From contig MPUH01001254.1 of the NCBI GenBank assembly GCA_001970955.1, forward strand, positions 1 to 20,125: a stretch of DNA of 20,125 bases. The letters are read 5' to 3'. This document shows, piece by piece, positions 1-7,883 of this stretch. Positions within the stretch are counted from its first letter, which is position 1. Each line of letters starts with the position of its first letter. The position numbers were made by a program, and so were the translations under genes. The stretch comes from Stentor coeruleus (taxonomy: Eukaryota > Ciliophora > Heterotrichea > Heterotrichida > Stentoridae). The notes under the pieces are model-generated. The model made no database searches, was not told the DNA's origin, and saw only the letters and a list, made by a program, of their open reading frames with translations.

Positions 1-1076
1 AATATTAAAAAGCAATGCACAGATGTTGTATTGGATAACAACATATAAAATTCAAGCTCGTTTTATTAATCCAGAATGAATTATTTTTATACTCATATAT
101 CATAAAATAATTTATATATTTCAATTTCTTAAACTCCAGGCTTAAAATTCATATCAAAAAATCTAAAAGTCAGCTACGAACATATTATTTTTTATCTAAA
201 ATTTCACTACTACTCTATATTTCACATTAAAATTTATCTTATTTACCTTCACTTTATCATATTAAAATTCTTTTTAATCTCATCCATTAATGTTACAGGA
301 AAAGCATTCGCCTATCAATCTTCCCTATAACTTCATTGCACAATTAATAATAAACCTATTCCTAATTTTAATATGCGCATTTTAACTGCTTCAATAATCT
401 TAGAGAACAATTTACCATCAATAAAATTATAAACATTATACAAAACTTAAACAATTTTCAAAGATATCAACACACATACAAAATTAATTAGTTGCAAATG
501 TTCTAAGCAATGATAAAATTTTCCAGAATCTTGTATAAAAATATAAAAAAGAGCATTTAGGGGAAATTTTTTATGAAGGGGATAAAGAAAAAGTGGGATA
601 AGAGATTAAGAAAATTTTAGTTTTTGTATGCGAATAGATGGTGGGAGATTTGTGGGAAATATAAGTAGATTTATAATTATTAATCAAAATGGTTTAGAAT
701 TTGTAATTAAACATCGCTTTAGGGAAAATAATATAGAAATAATAGTTGAAAGTTGCTTAAGAATATTATGAAATAGAAACGCTAGAAAAAATAAATTGTC
801 ATCTACACTAACTTCAAAATTATTTTACAAACATATACAATAATAATCTATAATCATTTCATCAAATTTAATCCTAAAGCTAATTTCGAAAAACTAAACA
901 ATATCCATAAAACCAAAATCCTTTCTTTATTCCTTCCATACCCTTAAAAATTCCTATACTGGCCATCTAATGCCTGAAAATGATAATTTTTACAAATGAC
1001 TTCCTTACTCTAATACTAAATATAAAAATTGGCAGAAATCCAGGAAAAAATAAAAAAGTCCCTCGAAAAGTTCAAA
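1..1076. other. AT-rich spacer, no protein gene recognised
   Basis: No convincing coding frame was found here on either strand. The left part is C-rich and G-poor on the + strand: 241-420 has about 38 C and 11 G. The stretch 541-720 reverses to 41 G and 6 C, and 841-1020 reverses again to 39 C and 8 G just before the next gene. Elsewhere in the window a C-to-G change brackets a gene, so the unexplained change near 420-545 could mark a small non-coding transcript. I recognise no tRNA or snRNA motifs there. The 3' part should contain the promoter and 5' UTR of the gene starting at 1077. Confidence 0.5.
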
Positions 1077-1952
1077 ATGCTTGCCCAAACCATGGAAAAA
1101 GAGCACCTCGACACTAAAACCCTCAACACTCTAATTCATAAACTTGAATCTCAATCATCTCCCCAACAAGTTCCCAAAATCATCCCGATCCCATACCAAA
1201 AAGGCCTTCACGAGATTTTCACTTTTTACGCTAAACAGCAAAAAATATCAAAACCTCATGAGACCTTCGACAATTTCAGCGACGATACTTCTCACTTATA
1301 CATCGGGGAGTTTTTAGTCTTCTGCAAAGACTTCGGTATCTACACTCAAAACGGTCTATCCAAAACCGAGCTCATAGAAATCTTTAAAGTCAACACCGCT
1401 TGGAAGCAAAAAATGAATGAATACGAGTTTAACCTAGCCCTTCAACATATTGCAAACAAATTATTTAAAGGTAACTCCAAAGAAAGTTTCAACAAATTAT
1501 GCGAGCTTCTCCACGCAGATGATATTTTATATATAAAAAAGAATTGTAAAGGTTTCTCTCTACCTTTTTGCCCAGAGAAAATCAACTTTAGAACACCTAA
1601 TAAAAATATCAAAATTCCATCAGATAAAAATTTACCTAGGGTTTCAAAGTTAATATTACCAAGATATAGTTCGACAAAAGCATTTTCTAAACATAAAAAG
1701 AAATTTATGGTCCCTTGTGATGCAATTGTAGCTACAGTAAAGAAAAACTCATATTCGGCGAATTTACTTAAGAAAAGGAACCCGATGACGTTTACATGGC
1801 AGACTTTGTCATCTTTGAATACTGATCAGTTTCAGTATATTTCGTCTTTGAGTGAATTGGTTGTTGAAGCAAATGATTCAGATGAAGAAATCCTTTCAAA
1901 ACATTATGGAAGGCTTTCGCCGACATTGAGTAATAATAGAAAGAATAAATAA
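1077..1952 (+). CDS. p25-alpha/TPPP-like (EF-hand-like) protein
   Basis: This is a protein of about 291 aa ending in TAA. The open frame runs back to a TTG at 1029 just after a TAA, but a eukaryote would be expected to use the first ATG, at 1077 (MLAQTMEKEHLD). Residues about 45-150 look like the helical p25-alpha domain of tubulin-polymerisation-promoting proteins. They contain an IFTFYAKQ helix, FCKDFGI (TPPP has a similar LCKDC segment), an EF-hand-like YEFNLALQHIA helix, and then KLFKGNSKESFNKLCELL, which closely recalls the TPPP segment KRFKGKSKEEAFDAICQLI as I remember it. No canonical calcium loop is visible. The C-terminal half is basic, rich in K and S, and probably disordered. TPPP proteins bind and bundle microtubules and many protists have p25-alpha proteins in flagella, so a microtubule or ciliary role is inferred. 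Codons are C-rich in the 5' half and G-richer in the 3' half. Confidence 0.72.
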   Translation: MLAQTMEKEHLDTKTLNTLIHKLESQSSPQQVPKIIPIPYQKGLHEIFTFYAKQQKISKPHETFDNFSDDTSHLYIGEFLVFCKDFGIYTQNGLSKTELIEIFKVNTAWKQKMNEYEFNLALQHIANKLFKGNSKESFNKLCELLHADDILYIKKNCKGFSLPFCPEKINFRTPNKNIKIPSDKNLPRVSKLILPRYSSTKAFSKHKKKFMVPCDAIVATVKKNSYSANLLKKRNPMTFTWQTLSSLNTDQFQYISSLSELVVEANDSDEEILSKHYGRLSPTLSNNRKNK

Positions 1953-2208
1953 GCAGGTTTTTTATTGGGTTTTTTAGCAGGAAAAGATAGGATGGTTGGG
2001 CTTTTTAGGAGGAAAATTGGCTTTTGGAAGAAGAGAAGGTTTTATGAAGGATTAGGAGATTATGAGTTGTGTGGTTTTTGAATTAGATGTAGGGAGTTTG
2101 GGTTTTATTAAAGGTTTATAGTTTTTGATTGAAATATGGGTAAAAAAGTTATCATTTTTAAAAAATTCGCAGTGGCTATGGTTGAAAATGGGCTTTTTAA
2201 CATTAGAT

Positions 2209-2220
2209 GTTTTTAAAAAC
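2209..2220. repeat. Perfect 12-bp palindrome at a skew switch
   Basis: GTTTTTAAAAAC is its own reverse complement. It sits where the spacer changes from G-rich to C-rich on the + strand. In AT-rich DNA this may be chance. Confidence 0.5.
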
Positions 2221-3228
2221 CTTAGAAGATTATTTCACATCAAAGCCTATTAAAGGGTTTGTGTCTAAGCACAGTCTTAAGTCCTAAATATAAAACTTCT
2301 ATAATATATTCTCACATCAGAATCCGACTTAATAAAAGCAAAATTTATACCAATAAAAGCATAATTATAAGCGATTCTAATCCAAAAATAGCATTTTATA
2401 TACCAAAATCTTATCAGCCATACTAAAATATAGTAAAAATTCTAGTAATAATCTGAATATCGCTAACATTTTTTAAAAGAATAAAACTACTTAAACAATA
2501 TTTAGCCATCATTCACAAGCATGCTTTTGTTATCAGTTTACAGACTCTTTCAATACCCTAACCCCTAAACTCTAAAACTTATAAAGAGCTTTTTGTATTT
2601 TTACCCTATTTCCCAACTTTTTAGCTTAAAAAATTATCACAAAATCCAAAATTTCCCAAACTCTACACCTTTATATAACAACAATTCGTTTATTATTGAA
2701 AGTATTTTCTCTTAATCAAAACTGTGGCTTCTGAAAACTAAAATCTAATCAAATCCTAAAAACCCTATTAAAAAACAACCATTATGTATCATCCTATCAA
2801 AAATATAATCGAAAAAGTATCTATAATTACCACAACGATACTATTTTTACAATAAGAAACAGAGTTTTTTTAATATAAAAGGTCATTAAAATAGATAAAA
2901 AAATTGATAAAAGCTTTTCCAAAAAACTATTAAAAAAAAAGTAGTTCAGATTAAAAGTTAAAAATCACGCATATATTGAAAATTTATACTATCAAAACTT
3001 GAGAAAACTTGAATATTATCAACTAATAATTATGATTTTTGTGTAAAAAAGTTTTGATTTTGATTGATTTATAAAATGTTTTTGCAAGCTAAATAAAATA
3101 ACTATCTTCGAAATTTTCGCATTAAACTAAGAATTTGTGGTTTTGTATAGAAAATTTTGTGCGGAAGTTAGAGAGATTATGATAAAATAAAGGATTAAAA
3201 AGAGAATTAGAAGTTAAAGTTACTCAAT

Positions 3229-3296
3229 TTTCATAATTTTTCATTTCTGTTTAAAAAAATGTTATTAGTATCGAAATACTAATAAAAATTATGAAA
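3229..3296. repeat. Nested inverted repeat (13-bp outer and 10-bp inner arms)
   Basis: The outer arms are TTTCATAATTTTT (3229-3241) and AAAAATTATGAAA (3284-3296). The inner hairpin has arms TTATTAGTAT (3262-3271) and ATACTAATAA (3276-3285) around a CGAA loop. All arm pairs are perfect. The outer and inner right arms share two bases, so the two stems cannot both be fully formed. The structure lies about 165 bp upstream of the zinc-finger ATG at 3460, in the likely promoter or 5' UTR. Confidence 0.6.
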
Positions 3297-3459
3297 TTTT
3301 AATAAGAGCATTTTGGTTTTTATTAGATTTTTTTGGCTTATCACCACGAATAATTGCTTAGAGAAATATATTCGTTTTTACACTTTATAATATATTGTTT
3401 ATTTTATATTATTAAAACCATTCTTATAATAAACCCTTAACGTTACATTTAATAATAAT

Positions 3460-3864
3460 ATGAAAGGCTTAATCAAAAACCAAGTTTCAATATCAAGAGA
3501 TATAAAGGTTGAAGAAATTGTTGATGCTTATGTTAGAAGTTCTGATAAAAAATTTAGATGCAGCCATTGCTCTAAGAATTTTTCATCAAAGCACTGCCTC
3601 AAAGAGCACGGATACACCCATACCAACGAAAGACCATATTCATGCAATTTTTGTCGTAAAATATTCAAGCACGCCAGCCAGCTTTCACTACATAAAAAAA
3701 CTCACAAAGTTAAAGCTGACTTAGCATGGCCCAAGCTGACTGACTTGCTTAAAAATCAAATTGCAGTGCCTATTTTGCTGGATATAGTTCCTCAGGTTGT
3801 TAATTTGCCTCTGATTTCAAAACCCCAGGATTTTAGTTTACCTAAAATTAATATATTGTTCTAA
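3460..3864 (+). CDS. Small two-finger C2H2 zinc-finger protein
   Basis: This 134-aa protein ends in TAA. It has two adjacent classical C2H2 fingers. Finger 1 uses C34/C37 and H50/H54. Finger 2 uses C62/C65 and H78/H82. The linker TNERPY is close to the TGEKPY linker typical of DNA-binding tandem fingers, so sequence-specific DNA binding in the nucleus is likely. The 30-residue N-terminus and 50-residue C-terminus (after THKVKADLAWPKL) show no known domain. The ATG lies in an A/T-rich leader and follows in-frame stops. Two fingers give only a short recognition site, so it may dimerise or need a partner. The family is certain; the specific role is unknown. Confidence 0.85.
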   Translation: MKGLIKNQVSISRDIKVEEIVDAYVRSSDKKFRCSHCSKNFSSKHCLKEHGYTHTNERPYSCNFCRKIFKHASQLSLHKKTHKVKADLAWPKLTDLLKNQIAVPILLDIVPQVVNLPLISKPQDFSLPKINILF

Positions 3865-4146
3865 GTTTCTAAATCTTTGAGTTAGAGTAGGACATAAGGT
3901 ATGAATAAGATTTTATGAAATCAGACTTTTGTCAAATAGAGACGATATAGAAATTGAATGATTATTTCATATACTGATATTATAACTTTATTCTGTGTAA
4001 TTATAAAATTCTTATAACAAAATATTCTAAGACCAACACTTGCATTGCCTTCTAGATTTTTCCTAAAGCTTTTTTTTATGTAATAAATCTATGGCTATGG
4101 TGAAAAAGTAAATCTAATCAGACTAAGTTAACTATGGAATTTTAGT

Positions 4147-4170
4147 TTTTCTAATATCTTTTCTAATATC
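4147..4170. repeat. 12-nt direct tandem repeat, two copies
   Basis: TTTTCTAATATC occurs twice back to back and identically (4147-4158, 4159-4170). It is non-coding and may be simple slippage. Confidence 0.6.
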
Positions 4171-4361
4171 TCTTTGATCTTATTTCTGTTTTAAGGTACA
4201 TAAATTACAACTTTCCTATATCAATTTTCTTATTTTGGCCTACTGAAAACCTAATCTTATATTATCAAAAATATCATAAACTCTTTAATATTACAGGAAC
4301 CAGTCTGAAAATTTTCAAAGCTTTCTGATCGAGTATTTATTTGGTTTTTTACTATAAAAGG

Positions 4362-4383
4362 AGTTTTTTATATATAAAAAACT
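4362..4383. repeat. 22-bp perfect palindrome between convergent genes
   Basis: The half-site AGTTTTTTATA is followed immediately by its reverse complement, with no loop. G:T wobbles and A:T pairs extend the possible RNA stem a few bases outwards. It lies in the shared 3' region of two converging genes, 313 bp beyond the 490-aa gene's stop and 497 bp beyond the zinc-finger gene's stop. A symmetric 3'-end or termination signal, or a cruciform site, is conceivable, but AT-rich composition makes such palindromes more likely by chance. Confidence 0.6.
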
Positions 4384-4696
4384 TTTTCTTATGAAGTTTT
4401 TTCTAAGTTTTCTCAGTACTAATAGAATAAAATATAAGACGAAAGGATAAAAAAAATTATGTTTTTATGATTTTAGGTTGTTTTTAATGATTTGACCTGA
4501 AAGTATATACAATCCATAAAACTAGAGTAATTTATATAAACTACTTTTTATTGACATATATAATTATTAAAATCAGAAATTAAATATATGTTATTATGCA
4601 AAGCTTATTTGCCTGAAATATTTTACCATATTACCATTTAAACTTTAACCATTTTTTAAAAATCTAATATAAATAATAGGCATTTATACCATAAAC

Positions 4697-6169
4697 TTAA
4701 AACTTAGCCACTTTGCCTTCATTTCTGTTACTAAAGCACAAATATTCATTTTCTGATATATCAGTGTTATCACTAAAATCGATTTCGCTAAGGTTTTTCC
4801 TGAACTCCCTACCATTTTTCCTAAAGAATTTTTCTAATAAAGTGTTTTTACAGTCTTTATGATAAGAGTAGTCCATTGATAGATCTAGTTTTTTAGGGCT
4901 TAAAGTTTTTTTGATATAATTTTTTATATCAACATAAGGTTCGAATAACATAATTTCCTCTATTTTCTCAGGAGCTTTTTGTACAGCTTCAACATATTCT
5001 ACAAAGGTAAAAGCTGAGTCTTCAGTATTTTGTTTATTGTTTATGTCTGATGAGACTATAGAAAAATCCACACTTTGAGATTCTTTTTCTTGTTTAGTTG
5101 ATAAGATTTTCCTTGTTCGCTTAGGGGATTTTATGTTTTCAAGGTTTTTTTTGGTTTTTGTTTTAAGACTTGGTTTGGGGTTTTCATTTTCATCTGTTTT
5201 GTAAGTATCATTAGAGGTTTGAATTAGGTTAAAAAGCACGTAGATTTCTATGAGTAATGACCTAATCAGTTCATTTTGACGGGTTATTGGAGTATCTTTA
5301 CATGTTTTGTAGTAATAAAACGAGACTACAATTTTTTCTATATGAAAATTACCTTTATCAACATATTCATCTTTCAATAAAAAAGGTAGGTTTTTTATGG
5401 TTTTAACAGCAATCCCAGGATTCGATAAAAATTTATCCATAGTTTCAACGACTTGTGTGTTCTTCAATGGATGCTTTTTATCAATGATCCCTATAATGAC
5501 AAGTAAAGCACTATAAAAACTTGCATCATTTACATTAGGATGTATATCATTAACAGCTCTTATATTGAATTTTGCTAATATTTTCTCTAAGTTTTTATCG
5601 CTATCATTAACTCTTCGTAAATTGCGACTTGAATAAAGCCCAGGATTATTTATATTATCTTGTATTGTATCTATTTTCTTAATAAAAGCAGGGATTTGTT
5701 TAGGTTTTTTAATTTCTTCTTTGGTTTTATGTTTAAAAGTACTTGACGTGTTTTCAAGGTCTTTTTTCTTATTAAAAGTGTCTGCTTGTGGCGTTTTTTC
5801 TGTTTTGAACGTGTTTTTAAGAGCCTTTCCTAGTAATTCAGAGGTTTTAGATGGAGTTGTTGCTAGGCCACAAGATGGGGTGAGGGTTTTATTTGCAGAA
5901 AATTCTAGGAAGGTATTTTTAGGCTCTTTACTATTAATCCTTATTGGAGATAATGGCTTTTGAATAGATTTTAGTGGCATCATAAGTCTTTCTAGGCTCA
6001 TTGGTTTACCGAATTTACGTCTTATTTGAGCTTCAAGACTTCGGGTTGATCTAGATGTTACTATAGACTTATCTCGCTTCATTCCACTTTGGATAAGTTT
6101 TGTTCTTGAAGGTAACCTATCGGTTTTTATGTCTGAATTCTTCCTTATTTGAACGAGTTCTTCTTCCAT
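4697..6169 (-). CDS. Unknown 490-aa basic protein with a central helical region
   Basis: I do not recognise a family. The ATG follows an in-frame TAA and the gene ends in TAA. The N-terminal 200 residues are rich in K, S, T and P and look disordered (for example SRSTRSLEAQIRRKFGKP, and SIQKPLSPIRINSKEPKN with an SP site). Residues about 205-325 are more hydrophobic and probably folded: LEKILAKFNIRAV, then SFYSALLVIIGIIDKKHP, then LIRSLLIEIYVLFNLI. No transmembrane segment is clear and no catalytic motif is visible. The C-terminal third is again charged and low in complexity, and ends in GKVAKF. The pattern of basic disordered flanks around one helical core suits a cytoskeletal, basal-body or nuclear scaffold protein, but this is only a guess. 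It is convergent with the gene to its left. Confidence 0.8.
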   Translation of the reverse strand: MEEELVQIRKNSDIKTDRLPSRTKLIQSGMKRDKSIVTSRSTRSLEAQIRRKFGKPMSLERLMMPLKSIQKPLSPIRINSKEPKNTFLEFSANKTLTPSCGLATTPSKTSELLGKALKNTFKTEKTPQADTFNKKKDLENTSSTFKHKTKEEIKKPKQIPAFIKKIDTIQDNINNPGLYSSRNLRRVNDSDKNLEKILAKFNIRAVNDIHPNVNDASFYSALLVIIGIIDKKHPLKNTQVVETMDKFLSNPGIAVKTIKNLPFLLKDEYVDKGNFHIEKIVVSFYYYKTCKDTPITRQNELIRSLLIEIYVLFNLIQTSNDTYKTDENENPKPSLKTKTKKNLENIKSPKRTRKILSTKQEKESQSVDFSIVSSDINNKQNTEDSAFTFVEYVEAVQKAPEKIEEIMLFEPYVDIKNYIKKTLSPKKLDLSMDYSYHKDCKNTLLEKFFRKNGREFRKNLSEIDFSDNTDISENEYLCFSNRNEGKVAKF

Positions 6170-6581
6170 TTTTAATAACTTAACGAAACAAATTCAAATA
6201 TTCGAAAAATTCTTAGAAATTTTTATTTTTATTTTTAAGAAAATCAGTTTATTTGAAAGGATTTTATATAAATATTTCTCTTTTTGGGATATGCTGTTTC
6301 AATAGGAAATTTGATATTTTTACATAATAACCTTTATGAATATCCTATTTTTACTAACTTTTTATATTTATCCCTATAAATAGCATCCTTAATTTTCTAC
6401 ATTTCATCCAACTCATCCTAAAAAAAACCCCATCTCACAAAACCTTATACAAAAAATACCAATTTAAAAATCTAAACTTTAATAAAATCCATCCAAACCT
6501 CAGATTCTCCACATAATCCTTAAATAAAAGCCTTCTTTAAAAATCACTAACACTTATTAAACTAATATTAAACATAAACTA
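6170..6581. other. Intergenic spacer between two minus-strand genes
   Basis: The right part (about 6360-6581) is strongly C-rich and G-poor on the + strand, so it is G-rich in the sense of the YY1-like gene whose 3' end it adjoins. The left part is mixed and A/T-rich and should carry the promoter of the 490-aa gene. No open frame of note is present. Confidence 0.5.
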
Positions 6582-7268
6582 TTAGCTTTTAACTTCCTCA
6601 TCATCTTTTTTACCCTGCTTAATCATATGGTTTTTTTCATGTGCCGCAAGGTTACTTGATTGAGTAAATCTTTTCAAACATCCAGGATATGAGCATTGAT
6701 AAGGTTTATCCCCAGTATGTGTTCTTAAATGTGTACGTAAATTAAAATCTAACGAAAACTTCTTAGAACAATATTGACATTCATAAGGTCTTTCTCCAGT
6801 ATGAACCAATTGATGTCTTCTAAGTTTCGAATTGTCTAAAAATTTCTTCCCACACCCTTCATAAGTACATAAAAACTGCTTCTCTCCATGTGTACTTGCA
6901 TGTTTTTTCAGCGACCCAGAATCATTAAACTCTTTACCACAATCTTCGATTTTGCATTTGTATACCTTTGGAGCCATTTTTTCTTCTTCCAACTGCATTT
7001 CTTCTTCAATTTCATCTAAAGCAACCCATTTTTGCAACCAAATTTCCCCACCATGGTCTAAAACATTACTATATAGAACCCATCTTTTTTCCCAATGCTT
7101 AGCCCTATTCATCAAATCCAACATAGACTCTTTAGGATTATCAATTATTGGTTTTATACTCCTTCTAGGCTCATTAGTCATATCTTTATCAGAAGATACT
7201 CCACCTAGTTTTTTATTCCCACCTTTAGGTGTTGAAGCTACATTGAGCTTGATTTTCAGGTCGCCCAT
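6582..7268 (-). CDS. YY1-like four-finger C2H2 transcription factor
   Basis: This is a 228-aa protein ending in TAA. Four tandem C2H2 fingers occupy residues about 103-214: C105/C110-H123/H127, C134/C139-H152/H156, C164/C167-H180/H184 and C192/C197-H210/H214, joined by TGERPY and TGDKPY linkers. Finger 2 contains SKLRRHQLVHTGE and finger 3 contains FSLDFNLRTH. These nearly match fingers 2 and 3 of animal YY1 and plant/fungal relatives, including the base-reading helices. YY1 proteins bind an ATGGC core and act as activators or repressors in the nucleus. The N-terminus lacks YY1's His/acidic tracts but has an aromatic/acidic stretch (WEKRWVLYSNVL to about EEEKMAP, residues 59-100). The Cys spacings of fingers 2 and 3 are exchanged relative to animal YY1, so this is a related family member rather than a proven orthologue. 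Confidence 0.88.
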   Translation of the reverse strand: MGDLKIKLNVASTPKGGNKKLGGVSSDKDMTNEPRRSIKPIIDNPKESMLDLMNRAKHWEKRWVLYSNVLDHGGEIWLQKWVALDEIEEEMQLEEEKMAPKVYKCKIEDCGKEFNDSGSLKKHASTHGEKQFLCTYEGCGKKFLDNSKLRRHQLVHTGERPYECQYCSKKFSLDFNLRTHLRTHTGDKPYQCSYPGCLKRFTQSSNLAAHEKNHMIKQGKKDDEEVKS

Positions 7269-7883
7269 TTTTATAATAGTATTTAGGTGGAAAGAAAAGA
7301 ATTTTATTTGAGATGTTTTATAGGATAGAGAGTTGATATGGTTGTGAGTTTTTGAGATTTTGAGATTTTATCAAATTGATGTTTAGGCTATGAGAAAAAA
7401 ATTATTATAGAAGTTATGGGTTTATTAGATGTGAAGTTTATGTCATGGTTTACAATTTATTCTTGAAAGACTGAGATTTGTAATCAAGGAGATTTTAGAT
7501 GGTTTGATCATGAACTGCAGGATAATAATTAATATTATATAGTAAAAACAAATTTTTAAGCTGCTGAAACTATAAATTTAGCATATAGAACTCTTTGGCT
7601 AGATCATTACAAGTACTTAGCTCTGTTAAAATAATATAAATACGTATAACCCTGAGAATTTATCTGCAATTAAGTAATAATTTAATTAGTGAGATGATTA
7701 TAAAAGACTTTTGCAACTTAATTGTAAGTAAATATAAAGATTTTTGAATGAAGTTTATATAAAAATTATATATGAAAACAAAAAATCCTTAGTTCTCGCG
7801 AGAAAAAATATTCAAGATAAACTATCATTATCCTACAAAAATAAATCAGATATTATAGTGAAAAATTGCTTATTACTATACAA
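7269..7883. other. Spacer with the YY1-like promoter and channel-gene 3' region
   Basis: The first 200 bp are G-rich and C-poor on the + strand, which is C-rich in the sense of the YY1-like gene. The rest is mixed A/T. A 12-bp CG-rich palindrome at 7793-7804 is conspicuous. No coding frame is seen. Confidence 0.5.
7793..7804. promoter_or_regulatory. TCTCGCGAGA-type palindromic element
   Basis: TTCTCGCGAGAA is a perfect 12-bp palindrome with a CGCG centre, conspicuous in AT-rich spacer DNA. Its core TCTCGCGAGA is identical to a known metazoan promoter element (bound by BANP, and reported for Kaiso). No such factor is established in ciliates, so a regulatory role here is inference. It lies 80 bp beyond the channel stop codon and about 525 bp upstream of the YY1-like ATG. 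Confidence 0.4.

Larger units (their letters stand above)
1953..3459. other. 1.5-kb intergenic spacer
   Basis: This is the longest gene-free stretch. The first 200 bp are extremely C-poor on the + strand: 1981-2160 has 53 G and 3 C. At about 2210 the sequence switches to C-rich and G-poor as far as roughly 2950, and it is mixed after that. It holds a 12-bp palindrome at the switch (2209-2220) and a nested inverted repeat at 3229-3296, both listed separately. I found no open frame of coding quality. The 3' end should carry the promoter of the two-finger zinc-finger gene. Confidence 0.55.
3865..4696. other. Convergent intergenic spacer
   Basis: This spacer separates the 3' ends of the zinc-finger gene (+) and the 490-aa gene (-), so it should hold both 3' UTRs and polyadenylation sites. 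It is AT-rich with no coding frame. Two repeats stand out: a 12-nt direct tandem repeat (TTTTCTAATATC twice, 4147-4170) and a 22-bp perfect palindrome at 4362-4383. Confidence 0.5.

Noticed and set aside
290..385. 31-codon ATG frame
   Set aside because: It is short, isolated and compositionally like the surrounding spacer.
1029..1076. N-terminal extension of the p25-alpha-like protein from TTG
   Set aside because: It begins with a non-ATG codon after an in-frame TAA. I found no 15-16-nt GT...AG intron that would join an upstream ATG.
2553..2575. CCCTAACCCCTAAA-like telomere resemblance (also near 13090)
   Set aside because: It is not a tandem array and fits the general C/A-rich, G-poor composition of those spacers.
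4936..4950. GGTTCGAAT-like tRNA T-loop
   Set aside because: It lies inside the 490-aa coding region and no cloverleaf can be built around it.
6952..7311. 119-codon frame on the + strand
   Set aside because: It is a shadow of the YY1-like gene on the opposite strand.
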